Positions 38,271-43,774 of a stretch of DNA of 43,774 nucleotides are shown piece by piece. A program made the translations under genes and the position numbers. Source of the stretch: an uncultured Alphaproteobacteria bacterium (GTDB taxonomy: Bacteria; Pseudomonadota; Alphaproteobacteria; MPNO01; UBA830); NCBI GenBank assembly GCA_913046035.1, contig CAJWSW010000016.1, forward strand, positions 1-43,774, in the 5' to 3' direction. The notes under the pieces were generated by a model. The model was not told the DNA's origin, did no database searches, and saw only the letters and a program-made list of their open reading frames with translations. Numbering within the stretch: the stretch's first letter is position 1; every line of letters begins with the position of its first letter.

Positions 38271-39353
38271 ATGAGTGATAATGTGATAAAATTTGATCGC
38301 GCCGAGGCGCTTGTGTCTGCTAATAAGCTTACGGAAGCAGCCAAGTTGTATCGTCAGATACTGGCTGAGCAGCCAAAACACCTTGCGGCGGCGCGAGCGT
38401 TGGCTGAGTTAATTGAGACGGGTGAGACGCCAGGCGATGCGAGCGCCGCCCGAAAAAAGGCCATTGAAATAGAGATTGAAAGTGCTTACAGCGTTGCTAA
38501 GACAGCTCAATCTAATGGGCGTTTTGATGTCGCCATCCGCTGTTACAGGAAGATTTTGGAATTGGACCCAAAGCATGGCGATGCGGTCTGGGGCTTGGCG
38601 GAGGTGTCATACGGCAACGATCAGCCTGAAGAGGCGTTACGCTGGTACCAGCGTTACGCTGAGCTTTTCCCCAACGACCCAGAAGCCGCGCATATGGTGG
38701 CGGCACTCGACACTGGGCCAAAACCTGAGCGTGCCAGCGACGACTACGTGCGCGAGACGTTTGATCAGTTTGCAGAAGACTTTGACCGTCAGCTGCTGGA
38801 AGATCTGGAATACAAAGCTCCAAAGCTTATCCATGCATTATTTTGTGCACTACCACGCGGTAGAACTTTTGGCCTAGACATTCTTGATGCGGGCTGTGGA
38901 ACTGGTTTGTTAGGGATTGAGTTTAAGCCATACGCGTCGTCTCTCACTGGTGTCGACCTATCATCCGAAATGCTGAGACGCGCAAAAGACCGAAAGATTT
39001 ATGACGTCTTAGTGGAGATGGAACTCGTCGCATTTATGCGCGGACGCATTGCGATGTTCGATATCATCGTTGCGGCCGATGTGTTTTGTTACATTGGCGA
39101 TCTTACTGAAACACTCCACGCGGCAAGTATCGCGCTTAAACCAGGTGGTTGCTTACTATTCACCGTGGAAGCACAATCGAAGCGAGGTTATACGCTGACT
39201 GGATCTGGCAGATACGCACACAAGCCCGCTTATATCCGGAAAGTTGCGCAAAACGCCGGTTTAAAAGAAATTCTCGCGCGAACGGAGTCGCTCCGCCTAG
39301 AATATGGTGAGCCAGTTAAAGGTTATATAACAGCTTTACAGAAACCTAACTGA
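38271..39353 (+). CDS. TPR-repeat class I SAM methyltransferase
   Basis: This is a 360-residue protein with an N-terminal tetratricopeptide region (about residues 5-145, for example KLTEAAKLYRQILAEQP and GRFDVAIRCYRKILELDP) and a C-terminal class I methyltransferase. SAM motif I is DILDAGCGTGLLG (about 203-215), followed by LTGVDLSSEMLRRAKDR, DIIVAADVFCYIGDL and LKPGGCLLFTVE. The TPRs probably recruit a protein or glycan partner. The linker RASDDYVRETFDQFAEDFD is typical of this TPR-methyltransferase group. It stands alone, with a good terminator-like hairpin about 150 bases downstream. Substrate unknown. Confidence 0.88.
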   Translation: MSDNVIKFDRAEALVSANKLTEAAKLYRQILAEQPKHLAAARALAELIETGETPGDASAARKKAIEIEIESAYSVAKTAQSNGRFDVAIRCYRKILELDPKHGDAVWGLAEVSYGNDQPEEALRWYQRYAELFPNDPEAAHMVAALDTGPKPERASDDYVRETFDQFAEDFDRQLLEDLEYKAPKLIHALFCALPRGRTFGLDILDAGCGTGLLGIEFKPYASSLTGVDLSSEMLRRAKDRKIYDVLVEMELVAFMRGRIAMFDIIVAADVFCYIGDLTETLHAASIALKPGGCLLFTVEAQSKRGYTLTGSGRYAHKPAYIRKVAQNAGLKEILARTESLRLEYGEPVKGYITALQKPN

Positions 39354-39501
39354 TTATAATTGGAAGGTTACGATAAACTTTTAAGGGCGGGTGAAAGGGT
39401 GAGCAACCCGATGCTCCTGTCCAGCGATTGCTGGTTGATCCCAAACGGGAGTGCAAATCCATTATGTCGCAAATAATTTCGGGCTTACCTTAATCATCAC
39501 T

Positions 39502-39527
39502 AAGAACCCTTAAAGGTTCTTGTTTTT
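39502..39527 (+). terminator. Rho-independent-type terminator after the TPR-methyltransferase gene
   Basis: AAGAACC (39502-39508) pairs perfectly with GGTTCTT (39515-39521) around a CTTAAA loop, and GTTTTTG follows. The stem is short and only moderately GC-rich, and it lies about 150 bases past the stop codon, so it could also end a small transcript from this intergenic region. Confidence 0.55.
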
Positions 39528-39532
39528 GTAAA

Positions 39533-39740
39533 TTGGAAAGGTTGCAAGTTAGTATTGCTCAGTTCGTAGTATCACTAAAACAGTGCTTTCCTGATCAATT
39601 GCAATAGCCGCAAAAGGTAATTTTCGGTATTAGGTTGCGTAAATTGCAATTGATGAAAGCCGCTTTCAGTGATGTTTTTGTACCTGAAATGGCATCACCC
39701 AAATTTAGCTTTGGGACGCTAGGAGTCTAAACCTTTCCAA
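39533..39740. repeat. Nested palindromic multi-hairpin element (MITE-like or structured RNA)
   Basis: TTGGAAAGGTT (39533-39543) and its exact complement AACCTTTCCAA (39730-39740) enclose about 186 bases. Inside are GCAA/TTGC (39544-39558), a long imperfect stem whose arms are 39571-39605 and 39643-39673 (both ends ATCACT/AGTGAT and an 11-bp core ATCAATTGCAA pair exactly), an inner hairpin CCGCAAAA/TTTTCGG (39607-39626), and CCCAAA/TTTGGG (39698-39715). This is a multi-branched fold closed by an 11-bp helix. No second copy was seen in the window, so mobile element and non-coding RNA are both open. Confidence 0.55.
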
Positions 39741-39850
39741 CTCGGAGCTGATAGGAAACGATGTTAGCGGGTCAAAAACTGGTGGTAATCCCGACTTGGT
39801 TCCAATGACTTATGCCTCTTTACAGTTGGTTACCCTAGTCAAAATTTATT

Positions 39851-40165
39851 CTATTCACCTTCCTCAGTCTTTGGTGCAGCGTCTGGGTTCCACTGACCAC
39901 GCCGCATTCGATTGACAGTGCGATGCTGAAATAAACCCGCTCTAAAAAATGGTTCATTATTGGCGAACTCATCTGCTGCGGCCCTGTCCGGTACGTTAAT
40001 CACCAGTAGGCTGCCAGTGCGAACTTGCGATTCATCAGCTAGTGTTGCACCACCGAGAACGAGAATATCCTCATGCGCTGCTAAATAAGCAAAATGATCG
40101 GGTTTAGTTTCAGCTCGAATGCGTTCTGCGTCGTCGCCATCGACGCCATAAATCATATAAAGCAT
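39851..40165 (-). CDS. YciI-like family protein
   Basis: This is a 104-residue protein of the YciI/YCII fold (ferredoxin-like, small dimer). It shows MLYMIYGVDGDDAERIRAET, KPDHFAYLAAHEDILVLGG with the conserved histidine, and NVPDRAAADEFANNEPFFRAGLF, the usual tail segment, followed by a short charged extension. ATG 40165 is chosen because AGAGGA sits seven bases upstream; the longer frame to 40351 would start inside the divergent gene and is not conserved-looking. Family function is poorly defined (possible small-molecule enzyme). It is divergent from the EutA-like gene at 40293. Confidence 0.88.
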   Translation of the reverse strand: MLYMIYGVDGDDAERIRAETKPDHFAYLAAHEDILVLGGATLADESQVRTGSLLVINVPDRAAADEFANNEPFFRAGLFQHRTVNRMRRGQWNPDAAPKTEEGE

Positions 40166-40292
40166 GTTCCGATCCTCTTTGGGGAACTCGAAGGACCTTA
40201 CGGTACCGATACGTGGCGCACAATGCACCAAGTTCCGGCAATGGGATCGACTCTCGACGTCGCGTGCTCTAAGAAACTGACACGGCACATAA

Positions 40293-42080
40293 ATGAACCT
40301 TAATCTTACGGACCTGCCAACAATGACCGCGAGAGATAAAGAAGACCACAAAACCCCCGATAAGGGTAAACCAACCGGGCCGCCTCAGGGGCATACCCTT
40401 GCGGATCACGACAACGGGGATGTGTTCTTTCACGAGCATGGGCCCGATGCGGATCATGATCACGATGACGAGTTTTTTAACGGGCCGATAGAGGAAAACC
40501 CATTGTGGATCGCTGACAACGTCGTGCTAAACAGTGTCGGAATTGACGTTGGATCATCTGGGACCCAGGTAATTTTTTCTCGTATCCATCTCCGCCGTTT
40601 GGCTGAAGATATGTCTAGTCGCTACTTTGTCGTGAAGCGGGAGACGCTATTTCAGTCACCGGTGATGCTGACGCCGTACGAAAGTGAAAACCGCATCTCT
40701 GATGCGGAGCTGGGTAAAATTCTAGATGATGCTTATGCGGCGGCCGGCCTTAGTCCGGATGACATTGACGCGGGCGCCGTTATTTTAACGGGTGAGGCGC
40801 TGCGGCGAGAAAACTCAAAGGCCATTGCGGCGACCGTGTCAGATAAAGGTGGCGACTTTGTATGCGCCACCGCGGGGCATCATATGGAAAGCATGCTGGC
40901 AGCATATGGATCTGGCGCCGCCGCCGCATCGCAGGATGGTAACAAACGCATTTTAAATGTTGATATTGGGGGTGGCACGGCAAAACTGGCCATTATAGAG
41001 GAGGGCCAAGTCAAGGCAACGGCAGCAGTCCACATTGGCGGGCGACTCCAAGTTGTTGATGAAGGGGGGAGGATAGTCCGTCTAGACTCCGCGGGCCGGA
41101 CCCACGCAAAACGCGCGGGCTTTGATTGGAAAATCGGGGATACGGTCACAGCTGAACAGCTCGACAAGGTGGCTGAGGTTATGGCCCAAACGATGATAGA
41201 TTCGCTTATAATGCGCCCAATACCGGAAGATATTTTAAACCTGTATCTCACTGTTCCTATTAATGAATGGGGTCGAGTGGATGGAGTGATGTTTTCTGGC
41301 GGCGTGGCGGAATACGTGTATGGCCGGGAGGACCGCGATTTTGGCGACATGGGTAGGCGTCTTGGTTTCGCCATCGCGCGACTGATAGAGAGTGGTGATC
41401 TTCCTTGGCCACTACTGGATGCAGGGGAATGCATCCGCGCCACGGCATTGGGTGCTTCAGAGTATTCGGTTCAGCTATCTGGGAACACAACTTTCGTTTC
41501 CGATTACGCCGAACTTCTTCCGCGCCGCAACCTGCAAGTTATACAACCACCGTACGAATGTCCCGATGAGATCGTTGCCGAAGAGGTCGCGAAATCCATA
41601 AAAGCGCACCGTGCGGCGTTCGAGGTTGAAGTTGCTGATAGCGAGATCGCTCTTTCGTTTCATTGGAAAGGTATGCCAGCCTACGAGCGCATCCATGCTT
41701 TTGCGAGAGGCCTGGTTATAGGGCTTGAGGACGTGATCGCAGCAGGAAAACCGCTTTTCATCGTGCTTGATGGTGATATCGCTCAATCGTTAGGCCATAT
41801 TCTTAAAGACGAGCTAAGGGTTCCGGTAAGTGTTTTAGTGATTGACGGCGTCGTACTGTGGGATTTCGACTACATTGATCTTGGAAAGATCCGCCTCCCA
41901 TCGCGCACCGTGCCTGTTACGATTAAGTCTCTTGTGTTCTCTGATGATCCACGTTCCGGCCAACGTCTCAATCATGAACATGTCGATGGGCAAGAACACA
42001 GCCTGACGAACGATCGTGCTCACATACACAGTGACGGACAGGAAGCTCATAGAAAACACGGGAATCACCGTCACAATTGA
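40293..42080 (+). CDS. EutA-like actin-fold ATPase with histidine-rich termini
   Basis: This 595-residue protein resembles EutA, the reactivating factor of B12-dependent ethanolamine ammonia-lyase. The ATPase-fold phosphate loops are SVGIDVGSSGTQ (81-92) and NVDIGGGTAKLAII (222-235). ILTGEALRRENSKAIAATVS, GGDFVCATAGHHMESMLAA and the later VMFSGGVAEYVYGRE are EutA-like. Unusually, both ends are histidine/aspartate-rich: seven His in the first 60 residues (for example FHEHGPDADHDHDD) and nine in the last 36 (ending HGNHRHN). Such tails suggest metal binding. The start could be ATG 40293 or 40323. No EutB/EutC lyase gene is adjacent; the next gene is a bicupin 109 bases downstream. Confidence 0.8.
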   Translation: MNLNLTDLPTMTARDKEDHKTPDKGKPTGPPQGHTLADHDNGDVFFHEHGPDADHDHDDEFFNGPIEENPLWIADNVVLNSVGIDVGSSGTQVIFSRIHLRRLAEDMSSRYFVVKRETLFQSPVMLTPYESENRISDAELGKILDDAYAAAGLSPDDIDAGAVILTGEALRRENSKAIAATVSDKGGDFVCATAGHHMESMLAAYGSGAAAASQDGNKRILNVDIGGGTAKLAIIEEGQVKATAAVHIGGRLQVVDEGGRIVRLDSAGRTHAKRAGFDWKIGDTVTAEQLDKVAEVMAQTMIDSLIMRPIPEDILNLYLTVPINEWGRVDGVMFSGGVAEYVYGREDRDFGDMGRRLGFAIARLIESGDLPWPLLDAGECIRATALGASEYSVQLSGNTTFVSDYAELLPRRNLQVIQPPYECPDEIVAEEVAKSIKAHRAAFEVEVADSEIALSFHWKGMPAYERIHAFARGLVIGLEDVIAAGKPLFIVLDGDIAQSLGHILKDELRVPVSVLVIDGVVLWDFDYIDLGKIRLPSRTVPVTIKSLVFSDDPRSGQRLNHEHVDGQEHSLTNDRAHIHSDGQEAHRKHGNHRHN

Positions 42081-42189
42081 ACGTCTAATAACTGCAACGT
42101 ATAAGAAATTATCTTGAGTGAATGAAAGGCGGCAGCGTTAGCGCTGGCGCAGCAGGTAGCAACGAAATTTATGAGCATAGAGTGGAAAC

Positions 42190-43332
42190 ATGACTGACGA
42201 CGGTAGCAAGAATGCAATTGTATCGGATTCTATGGCGAAGAAATTCGCTTCTGAGAAGGAGACCCCATATACCACTTGGGTAGAGAATGAAGGCCTGGAC
42301 ATCATCTCTTCGATCTATGTTCGTAATCTCTACACGCTCGAGCTGAAGCCGTGGGCACGGCGAGAGGGCCATGGCGTTTTCCTTAACCATGATGCCTCTC
42401 GGACTTCCAACGACTGTTATGTTTGCGAAATAGACCCCGGCAAGAAGTTGGCCCCGCAGCGAATGTTGTTTGAGGAAATGATTATGATCCTTTCAGGCCG
42501 AGGCTCAACCAGTGTCTGGAATGATGCGGGCGAACGCATTACCTTTGAATGGGGGCCTGGTGCGTTATTTGCTATCCCTCTCAATTGTTGGCATCAACAC
42601 TTTAACGCTTCCGGTCAGGAACCCGCGCGTTTTGTCGCTGTGACTAACATGCCGCCGACAATGAATATTTATGAAGACCCCGAGTTTATATTCAATACGT
42701 CGCATGACTTTAAGGGACGCTTTAACGGCGAGCCGGATTATTTTGCTGCGAAGTCGGAAACAGAGGGCTTCAAGCTTGTCACTAACTTCGTTCCTGATGC
42801 GGTTAACCTGCCTCTTATCGAAGCAAAGGAACGTGGCGCTGGTGGCGGGCACATTCGGTTTAATTTTGCTAAAAGCTCGATGAATGCACACATCTCTCAG
42901 TTTCCGATCGGGACTTATAAAAAAGGTCACCGTCATGGGCCAGGCGCTCATGTAATCATCCTATCAGGCGAGGGTTATTCGCTAATGTGGCCTGACGGCG
43001 ATGAACCAAATTATTATCCGTGGGAGGTTGGCACTATGATTGTGCCGCCAAATATGTGGTGGCATCAGCACTTCAATACCGGTACTACGCCGAGCCGTTA
43101 TCTTGCGTTTAAATATGAGGGCGTTGCTGTTCGTAATGCTCAAGGTGTGCCCAAGGCTTGGATTTCGGCACGTATAGGTGGGGATCAGATCGACTATGCC
43201 GACGAAAGTCAAGCAGTCCGCACGCGTTTTCAGGATGCTCTCGCTGAAAATAACCTGACGCCGGCTATGGACCAGTTTTATGAGGCGGAAATTCCTGACT
43301 TGCCTCCTAAACCTACGCAGGCAACAGAATAA
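42190..43332 (+). CDS. Bicupin protein with degenerate N-terminal and metal-site-bearing C-terminal cupin
   Basis: This 380-residue protein has two cupin barrels. The C-terminal one has a metal-type motif: GHRHGPGAHVIILSGEG (H247, H249, H254) and WWHQHFN (H292). In the N-terminal barrel the HxH positions read QRM (Q90-M92, in APQRMLFEE), although LNCWHQHFN is retained, so it is probably structural. The NDCYVCEIDPGKKLAPQ and LSGRGSTSVWNDAGE segments are cupin-like. Related double-cupins include gentisate-dioxygenase-like and sugar-processing proteins; no reaction can be assigned. It follows the EutA-like gene on the same strand, with a 5-bp GC-rich hairpin (42133-42146) between them, and they are likely co-expressed. 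Confidence 0.82.
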   Translation: MTDDGSKNAIVSDSMAKKFASEKETPYTTWVENEGLDIISSIYVRNLYTLELKPWARREGHGVFLNHDASRTSNDCYVCEIDPGKKLAPQRMLFEEMIMILSGRGSTSVWNDAGERITFEWGPGALFAIPLNCWHQHFNASGQEPARFVAVTNMPPTMNIYEDPEFIFNTSHDFKGRFNGEPDYFAAKSETEGFKLVTNFVPDAVNLPLIEAKERGAGGGHIRFNFAKSSMNAHISQFPIGTYKKGHRHGPGAHVIILSGEGYSLMWPDGDEPNYYPWEVGTMIVPPNMWWHQHFNTGTTPSRYLAFKYEGVAVRNAQGVPKAWISARIGGDQIDYADESQAVRTRFQDALAENNLTPAMDQFYEAEIPDLPPKPTQATE

Positions 43333-43774
43333 TTTTGGTTGGTTTAGGATTTCCTGCTTACCCCGCAGGAGACGGGGTGATGCTCTGCAAGTTGCTGCCA
43401 GTTAAGAGCGCATTACTTTGCTCTCTGATAGGGGCCTGTAAGGATAAACTGTTCGTTAGAGGCATCATCCGGATCCAGCTTAAATCTAAAAATTTCGATC
43501 CACAGAAAGGGAAACTTAGCATGCCGACACCATCGTTCAGGGGTGGAGGTAGCGGTGCGCACGTTCGTCTCGAGGATTAGAGGGCCGAGGGTAAACCGAC
43601 AATATTTACGCAGCTGATTAACTCAACAGATTGTATGTCCTGCCTCCCCTACCGCTGGGAATCGATGCAACTTCTCATTTTTAAGAACCCTCTTTAGACA
43701 TGGAAGTAAGTAACGCTTAAAATAGCTCTGGTTGGGGTGTGAGCCGTCACTATAAAGTGATGTATCCATCGACA
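43333..43774. other. Window-end region without recognised gene
   Basis: No recognisable gene lies in the last 442 bases. An 81-codon frame (43335-43580 plus) lacks family features; its last 19 codons start at an ATG (43521) preceded by AAAGGG, but the peptide is unremarkable. The next gene probably begins beyond the window. Confidence 0.4.
43360..43378 (+). terminator. GC-rich hairpin after the bicupin gene
   Basis: ACCCCG (43360-43365) and CGGGGT (43373-43378) pair perfectly around a 7-base loop, 28 bases after the bicupin stop. No T run follows, so the case for a Rho-independent terminator is moderate. Confidence 0.4.

Larger units (their letters stand above)
39354..39850. other. 497-base intergenic region between convergent genes, rich in hairpins
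   Basis: No protein-coding gene is apparent. Two small hairpins come first (GGGT/ACCC near 39397-39409 and CCAGC/GCTGG with a GATT loop at 39421-39434), then a terminator-like hairpin (39502-39527) and a larger nested structure (39533-39740), entered separately. Being so long between converging genes, it is more than a simple terminator and could encode a small RNA. Confidence 0.5.

Noticed and set aside
39390-39480. Cobalamin-riboswitch- or tRNA-like words (GGGAGTGCAAATCC, GGTTGATCCC)
   Set aside because: The other conserved boxes of a cobalamin riboswitch are missing and no cloverleaf can be drawn; no suitable downstream gene is on that strand.
43335-43580. 81-codon frame after the bicupin
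   Set aside because: It starts two bases after the bicupin stop, spans the hairpin at 43360-43378 and lacks any protein-like pattern.

Overview
The window looks like a chromosomal segment of a free-living alphaproteobacterium, probably Rhodospirillales-like and with a balanced base composition judged by eye. The evidence is a RegB/RegA redox two-component pair, an MmcB-type DNA repair gene, a UPF0260 (YcgN) gene, the block ubiE-ubiB-coaBC-dut-moeB, and dnaA close to rpsT and mutM. No rRNA, tRNA, insertion sequence, prophage or CRISPR array was seen. Most of the window is dense housekeeping sequence.

Layout. (1) 1-614 is the 3' end of a 2-hydroxyacid dehydrogenase gene. (2) 651-5916, all on the minus strand, is a tightly packed run transcribed ubiE-ubiB-coaBC-dut-moeB-dsrE (ubiquinone, CoA, dUTP hygiene, sulfur carrier activation). 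(3) 5963-14967, plus strand, is mutM, a small exported protein, rpsT, a rhodanese protein, dnaA, dnaN, recF and gyrB: the classic replication-initiation block with its repair neighbours. (4) 14968-20447 holds a GNAT acetyltransferase, a class A penicillin-binding protein, YcgN, a Sco1/SenC copper protein and an ABC-2 exporter. (5) 20577-23396 is regB-regA followed by a degenerate HPr-kinase-like gene. Sco/SenC and RegB/RegA are classical neighbours in redox control of respiration. (6) 23594-37360 is a surface-polysaccharide region: UDP-xylose synthase, a GT4 glycosyltransferase, two divergent asparagine-synthetase-type amidotransferases, a two-domain sugar oxidoreductase, a heparinase II/III-like protein, and the ADP-heptose genes gmhA and hldE. 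(7) 37486-39353 carries mmcB, with a possible LexA operator, and a TPR-methyltransferase. (8) 39354-43774 holds a multi-hairpin intergenic element, a YciI-like gene, and an unusual pair: an EutA-like actin-fold ATPase with His-rich tails, followed by a bicupin.

The most interesting items are the EutA-like/bicupin pair, which has no ethanolamine ammonia-lyase gene beside it; the nested palindromic element at 39533-39740; a MutM whose zinc finger lacks its fourth cysteine; a GNAT gene whose homologous N terminus precedes any standard start codon; the degenerate HprK-like protein translationally linked to regA; and GANTC sites grouped upstream of dnaA and dnaN. Domain assignments come from reading the translated sequence; no database search was possible.
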